Counted from the stretch's first letter, positions 1-9,350 are shown. The stretch is DNA of 64,000 bases from CAWIHA01 sp963835855 (GCA_963835855.1 CAWIHA010000025.1:130671-194670); one strand, 5' to 3'. A program made the numbers and translations. Notes: a model not told the origin generated them from the letters alone.

Positions 1-140
1 GCGAGAATGCCTTCCATGGCCATGATCTCGATGTCGTCCTGGTGCGCCGCGATACCCATGTGCGTCACGCGCTTGAGCGCGTCCGCCTCGCTCACTCCAT
101 CCGGAACCCAGATTTCCGCTCCTGGTTCGCTCAGTTTCAT
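1..140 (-). CDS. PIG-L (LmbE-like) deacetylase, N-terminal part
   Basis: Only the first 46 codons are inside the window; the gene runs off the left edge. The visible N-terminus contains AHQDDIE, the AHxDD zinc-binding motif of the PIG-L/LmbE N-deacetylase family, which removes acetyl groups from GlcNAc-type sugars or similar substrates. The start is the ATG at 140-138, preceded by a strong purine-rich Shine-Dalgarno (GGAGGAGG). The start overlaps the stop of the upstream ROK gene as ATGA, so the two were probably co-translated. A sugar kinase-like gene coupled to a sugar deacetylase suggests a role in amino-sugar use, but that is inference. The catalytic C-terminal half cannot be checked. Confidence 0.75.
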   Translation of the reverse strand, partial: MKLSEPGAEIWVPDGVSEADALKRVTHMGIAAHQDDIEIMAMEGIL

Positions 141-1564
141 TTCTTTCCTCCTCCTACTCTTCCTTCTTTGATATCCGGCAGGCTGGCGGCGGCGATGGAC
201 TGGCCGACACGGCGATTAGCCTCGTCCGGGAGCGCGATCGAAACGCGGGAAGCGATCTCCGGGAATTCCGTGCGCAGCACTTCGAGGCTCTTGTTCAGGA
301 TGATCTCGCCACCCGGCCCCGTTGTCACCCGGCCCAGGATCAGCACATGCTTCAATTCGTAGAAATCGGCGTAGTGCGCAATGCCGTAGCCGAGGTACGC
401 GCCGATGGTCTCATAGACCTGCGCCGCCAGCGGATCGCCCGCCGCCATCTTCTTCTGTAATACGACCAGCCTCTCGGGCAGCGGCAGGCCCGCCTCGGAA
501 CTGCATGCCCGCTGCCCGAGGCCACGCGGTTCGTGGCCTGCTGCGAGAAGTACTGAGCGCCGCCGCAATCGCCCGACCACTCATCGAGCGGGCGCGTCAG
601 GCCGGTAATCGACCGGCACGAATGCCAATTCGTTTAGCCAGCTTGTGATGTTGCCCTCGCGGTTCACGTAGCCCGCCGCTTGGCTCGAGCCGAGCGCGAC
701 GCCGAGCACCGGATTGTCGCCAAGCGACATCGAACCGGCTAGCGCCGTCACTTCGCCGTCGTTCACTACTTCCATGGGCACGCCGAACTCGTCGCGGATG
801 CGCAGGAACAGCGGCGCGATCTTCTCGTCGAAGTCCCTCTTCGGGACGCCGCGGTAGATCGATCCCACGCGCACGCGGTTATTGATGTAGATGCCGGCTG
901 CGCTACCGCCTACGGCATCCAAGCGCGGCAGGTGCTTCGCAGCCCGGCGGATCGAATCCACCACGCCCTCGTAGTGGTAATTGGGATCGGCCGCGTTGCG
1001 CGGATCCCAGACCACTTCCTCGCTGAACACGGCTTCACCGTCGATGACCGCGCTCGCCTTGCGGTCGCTCGCGCCGAGATCAAAGCCGACGCGGCAGCCT
1101 TCAAGGTGACGGCCGAGTGGTATAGTCATTTCCTTGGAATCCGGCACGGCCTCGGCGCGCGTCACGACTACCTCGAACGGGTGTTCGTAGACGGCGCCCA
1201 TGAACTCGAAATCGAACTTGCGCGCGCCCGCCGGCGAGTAGACGGCTTTGATGTGCTGCCCAATCGCGGCAGGGCCGCCGACGTACACCTTCCACCCGCC
1301 GCGCTGCCAGAGAAGGAACTTCACAATCCGCTCGACGTAGAGCAGCGTGGCCGCCAGATGGCCCGCCGATGGCGGCACGACCGATGTTGAGAACGTCGAG
1401 ATGGAACCGGCGCCCCGCTCCAGCGCCAGGCGCAGCGGCACTCCACCCAATGCCGACGCGAGTTCACGATACTTTCGAGTGAATAAAGAAGCCGGTAGGA
1501 AGCCCCGATCGAGGGGCGCGACAATGGCTGGGTTGACCTCGATACCCGCGACTTGCAAGTTCAT
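137..1564 (-). pseudogene. ROK-family sugar kinase-like gene with two frameshifts
   Basis: The first 1 kb reads cleanly from the ATG at 1564 (Shine-Dalgarno GGAGAGGAG) and holds GFDLGASDRK, the phosphate-binding loop of ROK/actin-fold proteins, after an N-terminal domain of about 170 residues. The frame closes at 581. The protein continues in a second frame with DEWSGDCGGAQYFSQQA, the ROK motif that normally follows, then shifts again near 490 before ending at 137. So at least two single-base indels lie between about 490 and 600. The family includes glucokinases and N-acetylhexosamine kinases, often homodimeric. It overlaps the downstream PIG-L gene as ATGA. Decayed gene or sequencing error cannot be separated here. 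Confidence 0.7.
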
Positions 1565-1871
1565 TTTGCTCCTCTCCAAAAACGATCCGTGACCGTTCCC
1601 TGCTTCCAGCGGTTATGGCGGCCGGCCGGAGACCGCGAGCTGGCATAGTCCGCGCTTTAGCCGGATGCTCGCCTGCAGCTTGCGAGAAACATCGTGAGAG
1701 CTTCGGGCATGCCCTTTGTTTGAATCAGAAACCAGAGACCACACTCTGCGCTCCACCGGTGAGGAGTCCCGCACGAAGTGGACGCTGCGTGAGGATACCG
1801 GACTCAGACAGCCTTAATCCGTAAATTATCGTCGATTCAGGCGACGCAGCGCAACCGCAGCGGCGCTGCGA

Positions 1872-2357
1872 TCAGTTCGCCGCCCCGTTTGTACCCGCGT
1901 CGAAGGCTCTACCTTCCAGCGCCTCGATGGCTCTGCGGCTGTCCGGCGGGAGCGGGACCGACTTGGCCCGTTTGTAATCGAAGGCAACCACGGTCGAATC
2001 CACTTCGGCCACGACAGCACCCAGGCGTTCGCTCACGATTCGATGCCGCATCCGGAAGCTGCTGGTTCCGATGTATGTCACGCGAGCGTCTACATGGACC
2101 GTATCGGGATAGGTCAAAGGCCGCCGGTAGTCGCAGGAGATACTGGCAAGGATCGGGCCGACGCTAGTGGCTGAGAGCATCGCGTCCCAAAGACCAATTC
2201 GCGCCAGGTACTCCACCCTGGCCGTCTCGGCCCAGCGCAGGTAGACGACATTGTTGACGTGCCCAAATTTATCCTGATCGCCCCACAGCAAGGGGAAAGT
2301 AGCCACCACCGGGGATCCGGCAAGAGCGGGATGGCCGCCGCTCATAAGAAACAACAT
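1872..2357 (-). CDS. Acyl-CoA thioesterase, hotdog fold (YbgC/FadM type)
   Basis: 161 residues. WGDQDKFGHVNNVVYLRW near residue 25 is the 4-hydroxybenzoyl-CoA thioesterase-type signature (D...GHVNN) with the catalytic Asp. The rest fits a single hotdog domain: a long helix (YLRWAETARVEYL), then the strands DYRRPLTYPDTVHV and SFRMRHRIV. These enzymes hydrolyse acyl-CoA thioesters in the cytoplasm and act as tetramers. No operon partner: the next gene upstream is divergent. The first few residues (MLFLMSGGHP) are not conserved in the family, so the true start may be slightly further in. The substrate cannot be told from sequence. Confidence 0.82.
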   Translation of the reverse strand: MLFLMSGGHPALAGSPVVATFPLLWGDQDKFGHVNNVVYLRWAETARVEYLARIGLWDAMLSATSVGPILASISCDYRRPLTYPDTVHVDARVTYIGTSSFRMRHRIVSERLGAVVAEVDSTVVAFDYKRAKSVPLPPDSRRAIEALEGRAFDAGTNGAAN

Positions 2358-2505
2358 TGTAGCGCGGGCCCGGGCGAATCGACGCGATGAGCGGCGCTTA
2401 AAGGATTTTGAGCCACGATTAGGCGAATTGCCTTCTCAGAAAACGGCCCGTAAGGCTCCGCCGGCGCGAGCCCAGGGCCGGGATGAAATGGCGGAAAATA
2501 GGGTT

Positions 2506-3270
2506 ATGAGGTTGAAGGTCTGGGGTCCGCTAGCGATCGTTGCAGTATTGTGCGGCGCGCTCCCAGTTCAGGCCCAATCAACGCGCATCGAGGATCTCGG
2601 CGTGGGCAAGCTATTGGTCGCGACGCGGGATACTTTCGATCCGAATTTTGCCGAGACGGTGATCCTGCTGGTCCAATATGACCACGACAGCGCCGTGGGG
2701 TTGATCGTCAATCGCCGGACCAAGGCCCCGATTTCACGAGTGCTCCAAGAAATGAAGGCGGCCAAGCAGCGGACGGATCCGGTTTACCTGGGCGGTCCGG
2801 TAGAACTTTCGGGCGTGCTGGCGTTGCTCCGGTCGCGCACCAAACCGGGCGACTCGAAGCAAGTCCTCGGCGATGTGTACCTGGTTTCCAGCAGGCCGGT
2901 CCTGGAAAAGGCATTGGCCGCGGGGCTGGAATCCCGCCAGCTCCGCGTCTATCTGGGATACAGCGGCTGGGGGCCGGGGCAACTGGAAAATGAAATGCGG
3001 CTAGGCGGCTGGTATATCTTCGACGGCAACGCCAACCTCGTCTTCGATCCCGATCCTGCCTCCGTGTGGGAGCGGCTGATCGCCCGGACTGAAGAAGAGG
3101 CTCGTCTGGGACCGGAACCATCCCACGCCCTTTGCTGCAAGCCTTTTCGCGCCGAAAAGCCGCCGCTAGTACAGCCGCGCCTTCAGGCGTGGGATGCCGC
3201 CGCTGTTGCGGGCGCGCCCACCCGAGATGCTTCCCGCACCTCGACGAGTTTGCCCGTGTGCACGTCGTAA
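2506..3270 (+). CDS. YqgE/AlgH family protein with signal peptide
   Basis: The core, from about residue 25 to 200, has the family features: VGKLLVATRD, then FAETVILLVQY, GLIVNRR, and YLGGPVELSGVLALL. The function of this family is not settled. Unlike the usual cytoplasmic version, this one begins with an N-terminal hydrophobic stretch ending in VQAQS, which looks like a Sec signal peptide, so it is probably exported. I chose the ATG at 2506 because it gives this signal; an in-frame ATG at 2488 is the alternative. The last ~50 residues are low-complexity and overlap the 3' end of the convergent carbonic anhydrase gene by 88 bases, so the natural C-terminus may lie earlier. Confidence 0.7.
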   Translation: MRLKVWGPLAIVAVLCGALPVQAQSTRIEDLGVGKLLVATRDTFDPNFAETVILLVQYDHDSAVGLIVNRRTKAPISRVLQEMKAAKQRTDPVYLGGPVELSGVLALLRSRTKPGDSKQVLGDVYLVSSRPVLEKALAAGLESRQLRVYLGYSGWGPGQLENEMRLGGWYIFDGNANLVFDPDPASVWERLIARTEEEARLGPEPSHALCCKPFRAEKPPLVQPRLQAWDAAAVAGAPTRDASRTSTSLPVCTS

Positions 3271-3785
3271 ACGTATCCGTAGATGGCGATCCAAGCCGGC
3301 ACGAGCGGGTGAGTCCTGATCCGCATAACGTCATCAACCACGCTCCGCTCCTGATCGCCGATGGTGAGCCACTCCATGTATTCCCCGGCCCGCGATCCCG
3401 GTCCCTTCCCGGTGTCCTTCCAGGCCCCGTTTACGAGAGATGCTGTTTCCAGGCTCTTTGAGAGAAGATCTCGCATCACCTCGTTCGTGAAAAACTGCAT
3501 ACCGCAGTTGGTGTGGTGAATCACGAACCACTCACGTGTGCCGAGAAGCTTGTATGAGATCACCAGCGAGCGAATCGCGTCGTCGCTGGCGCGCCCTCCG
3601 GCATTGCGAATCACATGTGCGTCGCCTTCGGCAAGGCCGGCGAACTTAGCCGGATCGAGGCGTGCATCCATGCACGTGAGAATCGCGAAGTGACGGGCAG
3701 GCGGCATGGCGAGTTGCGCCTTTTTGCCGAATCCAGCCGCGTAGGCTTCGTTGGCTTTCAGAACCTGCTGCATCGTGCTGCTCAT
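3183..3785 (-). CDS. Beta-class carbonic anhydrase
   Basis: 200 residues from the ATG at 3785, which has a GGGAG ribosome site upstream. It reversibly hydrates CO2. The zinc ligand motifs are present: CMDARLD (Cys38, Asp40) and HHTNCGM (His91, Cys94), the Cys-Asp/His-Cys arrangement of beta carbonic anhydrases. RNAGG near residue 60 is also typical. A longer reading from 3872 adds 29 residues with no family similarity and no ribosome site, so it was not used. The C-terminal tail is alanine-rich. Convergent with the AlgH-like gene. The small size fits the bacterial CynT/Rv1284-like group. Confidence 0.85.
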   Translation of the reverse strand: MSSTMQQVLKANEAYAAGFGKKAQLAMPPARHFAILTCMDARLDPAKFAGLAEGDAHVIRNAGGRASDDAIRSLVISYKLLGTREWFVIHHTNCGMQFFTNEVMRDLLSKSLETASLVNGAWKDTGKGPGSRAGEYMEWLTIGDQERSVVDDVMRIRTHPLVPAWIAIYGYVYDVHTGKLVEVREASRVGAPATAAASHA

Positions 3786-3944
3786 TATCGGTGTCTCCCT
3801 TCTGAGATTTCCTCGTGCCGCTTGTTGCACGAGGCATATCCTCATGGTAAAAAATGCCGATCGGGAACACAAGGATTAGAAAGACGCCACGAAGCAGGAA
3901 GTTTCGGACAGCACGGTAGGTTGTGATCCACGAAGGAATTGTGT

Positions 3945-4020
3945 TGGTGAGCCGGGCGGGACTCGAACCCGCGACCCTGTGCTTAAAAGGCACATGCTCT
4001 ACCACCTGAGCTACCGGCCC
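3945..4020 (-). tRNA. tRNA-Lys (anticodon TTT)
   Basis: 76 nucleotides on the minus strand including an encoded CCA. The acceptor strand GGGCCGG pairs with CCGGCTC (one G-T), the D arm is GCTCAG..., the anticodon loop is CTTTTAA giving TTT, and the T arm carries GGTTCGAGTCC. It reads lysine AAA/AAG codons. All four arms fold without mismatches other than the wobble. Confidence 0.95.
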
Positions 4021-4416
4021 CGAAACAGCTAGCGGGAAAACGTTTGTGAAAGCGGGCCCTCCCTTACGCCGCCCACTTCGCATGATACCAGTTGGCCCGC
4101 CCGGAACGTCACCAACACACGCTCGCCGGGCACCCTTCCCTTTCACAGAACGGGGGCGCTGGGCAACCGCTTGAAAAAAACCCGGAAATCTGATGCAATG
4201 GTTCCACCCTAGTAAGGGTCCAGCGATCAAGGCGAAAAACCGGGGTCGCGGATTCAGATTAAAAGGGGCCCGGCATACCCAGCGGGGGAGAGGGAAGCCA
4301 AATCCCGATCCTCAGCGAACCTGTTCAGGTTCGGGGCGCATTGTCCAGCATAAGTGCGCAGTGTTGTCCCTAGGCACACACGTTGGAACGTGCCTGAGCC
4401 CGTGTATGGAGGTCAC
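4021..4416 (+). promoter_or_regulatory. Long leader region upstream of the chitinase gene, with hairpins
   Basis: 396 bases without a credible gene. Close to the chitinase start there is a hairpin at 4316-4333 (CGAACCT, loop GTTC, AGGTTCG) and a second partial inverted repeat at about 4371-4394 (AGGCAC...GTGCCT). The ribosome binding site GGAGGT lies at 4408-4413. The purine-rich run GGGGGAGAGGG at about 4283-4293 is also striking. This looks like a structured 5' leader, but it does not match the conserved core of any riboswitch class I could test by eye. Confidence 0.35.
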
Positions 4417-6204
4417 TTGATTAAACGAATTCCCCTGCTTCTGCTTAGTACTCTCGGATTGCTGCTGCTTCTGTTGGCAGTCGCATCCGCGGCGTCGGTC
4501 AACTGCTCGGGCGTGACGGCCTGGGTCGCCGGCGGCAATTACACCGTGGGCGAACTGGTCACCTATCAAGGCTCAGAATACAAGTGTCTTCAGGCGAATA
4601 ATAATGCCGCGCCCAACTGGGACCCGGTCGACTGGCCGGCGGGCTGGTCGCTAGTCGGCACCTGCACCACCGGCCCCACGGCGACTCCGACGGCGACCGC
4701 GACCCGGACCGCAACGGCGACCGCGACGGCAACGCGAACCGCCACAGCAACGCGAACCGCCACAGCCACGGCAACAGCAACGCGAACCGCCACAGCCACG
4801 GCAACTGCAACGCGAACCGCAACAGCCACCGCAACTGCGACGCGAACCGCAACGGCAACCGCCACTGCGACGCGGACAGCAACCGCAACGCCAACTTCGA
4901 CGGGCACGCTCCCGGCTTGTTACCCCGCATGGAGTTCCACGACTGCGTACAATGGTGGCGCGACGGTGAGCTACAGCGGCGTGAATTATACGGCCGCTTT
5001 TTGGAGCCAGGGCTCGAACCCGTCAACCAATAATGGTCCAGCCGGCAGTGGCCAGCCGTGGATTTCGGACGGTGCTTGCGGCGGTGGTAGTGCGACCCCG
5101 ACGCCAACGGCGACTGCGACGGCAACCTCGACGGCCAGCCGCACAGCGACGCCAACCGCGACTGCAACAGCAACAGCAACCGCCACGCGAACCGCAACAC
5201 CGCCTCCGAGCAATGGTAAGCATGTGATGGTTGGTTACTGGCACGATTGGGAGACGCCGGTGTGGATCCAGTTGCGAAATGTACCGGCGAGTTATGACAT
5301 CATTGTAGTCGCTTTTGCCAACTATAACGGTGGCGGAAGCTTTTCGTTCACCGTTGATTCAGCGGAAACACAAGCCCAGTTCATCTCAGATATTCAGTAC
5401 CTTCACAGTCAAGGCAAGAAAGTGCTGATCTCCTGTGGCGGCGCCACAGAAACCCCAACCTTCAGCAGCGCCAGCGACGCCTCGAACTTTGCCTCATCCA
5501 TCTCGGGGTTGATGAACACTTATGGATTCGACGGAGTGGACATCGATTTCGAGAATGGCGCCGTTTTTCTGAACTCAGGCGATCTCAACATCGCCAGCCC
5601 CACCACTCCCAACATCGTGTACCTGATTTCGGGCCTCAATCAGCTCCATAGCCTAAAGCCCAGCGCTATGATCACGTTTGCGCCGATACCGAACTACATG
5701 CAGGCTGCGTATCAATATTACGGGCCCGGACCGTACGGCGGACAGATGAACTGGAATGGCGCACAAGCTGCGGTGATCAACAATATCCGCGGGATTCTGA
5801 GCTATGTCTGGCCTCAGTATTATAACGAGGCTAATATCATGGGTCTCGATGGAAATTACTACAGCGAAGGAAGCGTCGATAACCTGGTGGCCATGTCTGA
5901 AATGTTGCTGAAAGGCTTCCCGGTGGCTTGGAGTGCCGGCACTTTCGCGGCGTTGAATCCGGGCCAGGTCGTCCTTGGCGTACCCGCCTGTGCCTCAGCC
6001 TCGCCTGGCAACTTGCCAAATTCTACACTTGAGGCGGCCATCGCCTACCTCAACGGCTCCGGACCGCAACCTGGCTCCTACAAGCTGTCCGGTAGCTATC
6101 CCGGTGTAGGCGGCTATATGACTTGGTCCATCAACTGGGACGTTTATTGCGCCGCGAGCCTTGGAGACACCGTGGGCGCGTATTTGCATTCGTTAACGCC
6201 GTAG
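4417..6204 (+). CDS. Secreted chitinase, GH18 with two CBM5/12-type domains
   Basis: 595 residues from a TTG start, chosen because GGAGGT sits just upstream and because it begins a clean signal peptide (LIKRIPLLLLSTLG...ASA). Order: signal peptide; chitin-binding CBM5/12 module, about residues 30-85 (AWVAGGNYTVGELVTYQG); Thr/Ala/Arg-rich linker, 86-165; second CBM5/12-like module, 167-225; second Thr-rich linker; GH18 catalytic domain from about 267. The GH18 signature D372GVDIDFE379 supplies the catalytic Glu379, and LISCGGA is the preceding conserved strand. It should cleave beta-1,4-GlcNAc chains outside the cell. A strong terminator follows. The linkers are encoded by tandem GC-rich repeats, so repeat number may vary between strains. 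Confidence 0.92.
   Translation: MIKRIPLLLLSTLGLLLLLLAVASAASVNCSGVTAWVAGGNYTVGELVTYQGSEYKCLQANNNAAPNWDPVDWPAGWSLVGTCTTGPTATPTATATRTATATATATRTATATRTATATATATRTATATATATRTATATATATRTATATATATRTATATPTSTGTLPACYPAWSSTTAYNGGATVSYSGVNYTAAFWSQGSNPSTNNGPAGSGQPWISDGACGGGSATPTPTATATATSTASRTATPTATATATATATRTATPPPSNGKHVMVGYWHDWETPVWIQLRNVPASYDIIVVAFANYNGGGSFSFTVDSAETQAQFISDIQYLHSQGKKVLISCGGATETPTFSSASDASNFASSISGLMNTYGFDGVDIDFENGAVFLNSGDLNIASPTTPNIVYLISGLNQLHSLKPSAMITFAPIPNYMQAAYQYYGPGPYGGQMNWNGAQAAVINNIRGILSYVWPQYYNEANIMGLDGNYYSEGSVDNLVAMSEMLLKGFPVAWSAGTFAALNPGQVVLGVPACASASPGNLPNSTLEAAIAYLNGSGPQPGSYKLSGSYPGVGGYMTWSINWDVYCAASLGDTVGAYLHSLTP
4677..4893 (+). repeat. Tandem Thr-codon repeat encoding the chitinase linker
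   Basis: Short tandem units built from ACN-GCN-ACN-CGN codons (for example GCAACGCGAACCGCCACAGC) encode an (AT)n/RT linker. Similar units recur at about 5095-5205 for the second linker. The arrangement is prone to slippage, and Thr/Pro-rich linkers of this type usually separate binding modules from catalytic domains. Confidence 0.8.
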
Positions 6205-6223
6205 TGGCGCTGAGCCAGGGAGA

Positions 6224-6248
6224 GGGGGTGATCCTCACCCCCTTTCTT
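6224..6248 (+). terminator. Rho-independent terminator after the chitinase gene
   Basis: A perfect 8-bp stem, GGGGGTGA (6224-6231) with TCACCCCC (6235-6242), closes a 3-base TCC loop and is followed by TTTCTT. It lies 20 bases past the chitinase stop and isolates it from thrB. Confidence 0.85.
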
Positions 6249-6406
6249 GACAACCGCATAACCGCTCCGCAAACTACGGTCGCCGAGCTTTGCTGGCAGG
6301 CGCGGACAACTCTCACCGCCAGCGCATTGGTATACTGCCAGTTTCCATGTACCGGCCGCGCCGCCAAGGCGAAAAGGCCACCTAAGCTGAAAGGAGCCGC
6401 CCCGGG

Positions 6407-7315
6407 ATGCCGTGGCTCAATTTGCGAGTGCCTGCTTCGAGCGCCAACCTGGGCCCGGGCTTTGACGCGCTCGGACTCGCGCTGAGCATCTATCTGGAAT
6501 GCCGTTTTCGGGAGGGCCCGGAGCTCGCCATCCGCGCCGCAGGGCGCGACGCCGACCGCATCCCCGTGGGCGCGGAGAATCTCATCTGGGAGACAGCGCA
6601 GGCGGTGGCAGCGGATCTCGGCGGGGCGCTGCCGCCAATCGAGCTCGAAATCCGCAACGACATTCCGATTGGCAAGGGCCTCGGCTCGAGTGCGGCCGCG
6701 CTCACCGCAGGCGTCGTCATCGCGGACCGCGTGCTTAAGCTCAACTGGAAGCCGCTGCGCATTCTCGATGAGGCCGCGCGCATCGAAGGGCATCCCGATA
6801 ACGTGGCCGCCTGCGTGCTTGGCTCGATCGTCGTAAGCGCGATCGATTCCGGTGGCGTGGTGCGAACGGTGCGGCTCGCTTTGCCGGCGCGGTTCGGCAT
6901 CGCGGTCGTAGTGCCAGATTTCGAGCTGCCAACGGCCACGGCGCGCTCCGTGCTGCCCGATTGTTACACGCGTGCGGACGCGATTTTCAACGTGCAAAGG
7001 GCCGCGCTGCTGATCGCGGCGCTCGCCACGGGAACCGAGAGCGCATTCCCGGCCGCGCTCGAAGATCGCCTCCACCAGTCCTATCGCGCGCCGCTTGTAC
7101 CGGGCCTCACGGAAATCCTGAAGCTCCGCGCCCCGGGTCTGCTCGGCTGCGCGCTGAGCGGGGCCGGCCCCGCCATCCTTGTTTTTTATGAAAAGGGATG
7201 CGAGCAGGTGTGCGATCTCGTTCGGCAGGTGTTTGCACTGAATGGCCATGCCTCGGAAATCCTTTGGACGCGAATCGCCGAGCGGGGATATGAGTTGAAG
7301 CAGGAGGGAGGCTGA
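6407..7315 (+). CDS. thrB: Homoserine kinase
   Basis: 302 residues, the normal length. It phosphorylates homoserine with ATP in threonine synthesis. GHMP-kinase features are in place: N-terminal VPASSANLGPGFDALG (substrate strand), the ATP loop PIGKGLGSSAA at about residue 87, GHPDNVA in the middle, and the C-terminal GCALSGAGPA motif. The start ATG at 6407 follows a GGAG (GAAAGGAGCC) ribosome site. It stands alone: chitinase upstream is closed by a terminator, and a 343-base gap follows. No thrA or thrC is nearby. Confidence 0.93.
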   Translation: MPWLNLRVPASSANLGPGFDALGLALSIYLECRFREGPELAIRAAGRDADRIPVGAENLIWETAQAVAADLGGALPPIELEIRNDIPIGKGLGSSAAALTAGVVIADRVLKLNWKPLRILDEAARIEGHPDNVAACVLGSIVVSAIDSGGVVRTVRLALPARFGIAVVVPDFELPTATARSVLPDCYTRADAIFNVQRAALLIAALATGTESAFPAALEDRLHQSYRAPLVPGLTEILKLRAPGLLGCALSGAGPAILVFYEKGCEQVCDLVRQVFALNGHASEILWTRIAERGYELKQEGG

Positions 7316-7658
7316 GCATGCGACTTGTGCCGGTTCCATTCCTGAGGATCGTACTCGGTTCTTTCGCAGCGAGCAGAAACATCACTGCATCTCTTTTTGA
7401 ATCCCATCTGCTTCTCCAGTCTCCGGACGCGCCACGGTTGACAGCGTTTTGCGGGCTGCATACACAGCACCTTTCAGGCCTGAATTTCCTGCTCCAACGA
7501 TGTGAAACCAAATTCTCGTCTCAGACGTCACTTCAGGCGCATAGTGCGAGTTCGATCCGCCTTGCACCGGGAACCGGAGGGACGAACTGCGGTTGACGCT
7601 CCCCAGGCGGGAGAATACAATTGAGTATTCGAGAACGAGGGCCGAAACGGAGAGGTGC
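7316..7658. other. Gap between thrB and the GWxTD gene
   Basis: 343 bases. A 92-codon reading frame from 7318 exists but shows no family motif or ribosome site. I see no RNA or terminator that I can support. Confidence 0.4.
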
Positions 7659-9350
7659 ATGAGCGTAAGGAAGTTGCTGGCCTGGTGCTGTGCTGTTGGT
7701 TTCTTTGCTTGCCTTCCGAGCATCCAGGGCGCCGACGACAAGGACAAGCAGTCTGAGTCCGTCTCGCCGCCCCGCGAAACCATTGCCAAGCCGCTGAGTG
7801 AGAAAGAAAAGCGGAAAAAGGAAGAGAAGCTCCGCAAGGAGCTTGAGACGCCTTTCAAGAAATGGCTGCAGGAGGACGTAGCTTACATCATCACTGATGA
7901 GGAGCGCCAGGCTTTCAAGCGCCTCCAAACCGATGAAGAACGCGAGCAGTTCATCGAGCAATTCTGGCTGCGGCGCGATCCCACTCCGGACACCGTCGAA
8001 AACGAATTCAAAGAGGAACATTACCGGCGCATCGCTTATGCTAACGAGCATTTCGCCTCAGGCATTCCTGGGTGGAAAACCGATCGCGGTCGCATCTATA
8101 TCGTATTCGGGCCGCCGGATGAAATCGACTCGCATCCATCGGGCGGCACGTACGAGCGGCCCATCGAGGAGGGCGGCGGGGAAACCTCGACCTATCCGTT
8201 TGAGGTTTGGCGCTACCGGTATCTTGAGGGCATCGGGAGTGATGTCGAATTGGAGTTCGTGGACCCCACTAGCACGGGCGAGTATCACTACACGATGGAC
8301 CCGACAGAGAAGGACGCGCTGAAGATGATACCGGGCGCTGGCCCCACGCTCTACGAGCAGATGGGCATGTCAAGCCAGCAGGACCGCTTCAACCGCTCAG
8401 ACGGTACGAACCTCGGAATCCCTTCGAGCATAGTTGGGCTATCGGAGAAAATGAACGAGTTCACGCGGCTCGACTTGTGGGCCAAGATCAATAAGCCGCC
8501 GGCGGTGAAGTTCAAGGATCTGGAGGCTCAAGTTAATTCGCGAATCACGTACAACCTCCTGCCGGTGAGAGTGCGCGCCGACTACATCCGCATAACCGAC
8601 TCAACCGTGCTGACCAGCGTCACCGTGCAACTCGAGAACAAGGATCTCCAGTTCCAACAGAAGGACGCCGTCGCCAAGGCGCTGGTGAACATGTACGCCC
8701 GCATCACCTCGATATCCGGCCGGGTGGTGAACGTCTGGGAGGAACCGGTGGTCGTCGAGACCCCGGCGGTGATGCTGGCGCAGGCAAGCAAGCGCTCCTC
8801 CATTTACGAGCACTCGGTGTTCCTGGCGCCGGGCAGCTATCGGCTCAACGTGGTGGTGAAGGACGTCACCGGCGGCACGATGAACAATTACGAAATGGCG
8901 CTGCACGTGCCGCGGTTCGAGGAGGACAAGCTGGCTTCGAGCAGTCTGATCCTTGCCGACCTGATCGAGAAGGTGGCGACGCGAAACATCGGCAGCGGCC
9001 AATTCGTGATCGGCGACTCGAAGGTGCGTCCGCGGCTGAATGATACGTTCAGCCGCGATGAAAAACTGGGCATCTACGTCCAGTTTTACAATTTCAGAGG
9101 CGACGAGAAGACGCACAAGCCCGCGGGAAACATCGAATACGAGGTGGTTAAAAACGGTACGAACCAGAAGGTGTTTGATTACACGGAGGATGTGAATCAC
9201 GTGCCCGGGGCTTCGGCCCAGCAGGTAACGGTGGAGAAGCTGCTGCCCCTCCAAAGCCTGGAGCCGGGGCAGTACACGCTGAAGATGAAAGCGACGGACA
9301 CCCTGAGAAATCAGGTCCTTACACCCAGCGCCAGTTTTACAGTAAACTGA
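7659..9350 (+). CDS. GWxTD domain-containing secreted protein
   Basis: 563 residues from the ATG at 7659, which follows GGAGAGG. An N-terminal signal peptide (ending about SIQGA) is followed by a charged Lys/Glu segment and the signature GWKTDRGRIYIVFGPPDEID at residues 138-157. The GWxTD family is frequent in Acidobacteria and some Bacteroidetes and has no proven function. The second half is rich in beta strands, fitting a periplasmic or surface role. The next gene is an outer-membrane protein with a carboxypeptidase-like regulatory domain only 36 bases downstream, a common pairing that suggests the two act together at the outer membrane. Exact role unknown. Confidence 0.85.
   Translation: MSVRKLLAWCCAVGFFACLPSIQGADDKDKQSESVSPPRETIAKPLSEKEKRKKEEKLRKELETPFKKWLQEDVAYIITDEERQAFKRLQTDEEREQFIEQFWLRRDPTPDTVENEFKEEHYRRIAYANEHFASGIPGWKTDRGRIYIVFGPPDEIDSHPSGGTYERPIEEGGGETSTYPFEVWRYRYLEGIGSDVELEFVDPTSTGEYHYTMDPTEKDALKMIPGAGPTLYEQMGMSSQQDRFNRSDGTNLGIPSSIVGLSEKMNEFTRLDLWAKINKPPAVKFKDLEAQVNSRITYNLLPVRVRADYIRITDSTVLTSVTVQLENKDLQFQQKDAVAKALVNMYARITSISGRVVNVWEEPVVVETPAVMLAQASKRSSIYEHSVFLAPGSYRLNVVVKDVTGGTMNNYEMALHVPRFEEDKLASSSLILADLIEKVATRNIGSGQFVIGDSKVRPRLNDTFSRDEKLGIYVQFYNFRGDEKTHKPAGNIEYEVVKNGTNQKVFDYTEDVNHVPGASAQQVTVEKLLPLQSLEPGQYTLKMKATDTLRNQVLTPSASFTVN

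Noticed and set aside
3183..3872. Longer carbonic anhydrase starting at 3872
   Set aside because: The extra 29 residues resemble no family member; the ATG at 3785 has a ribosome site and fits the domain start.
4021..4416. c-di-GMP or c-di-AMP riboswitch before the chitinase
   Set aside because: The purine-rich run and hairpins are suggestive, but the conserved cores of GEMM and ydaO elements are absent.
6131..7339. 402-codon minus-strand frame across thrB
   Set aside because: Shadow of homoserine kinase, with no start signal or family match.
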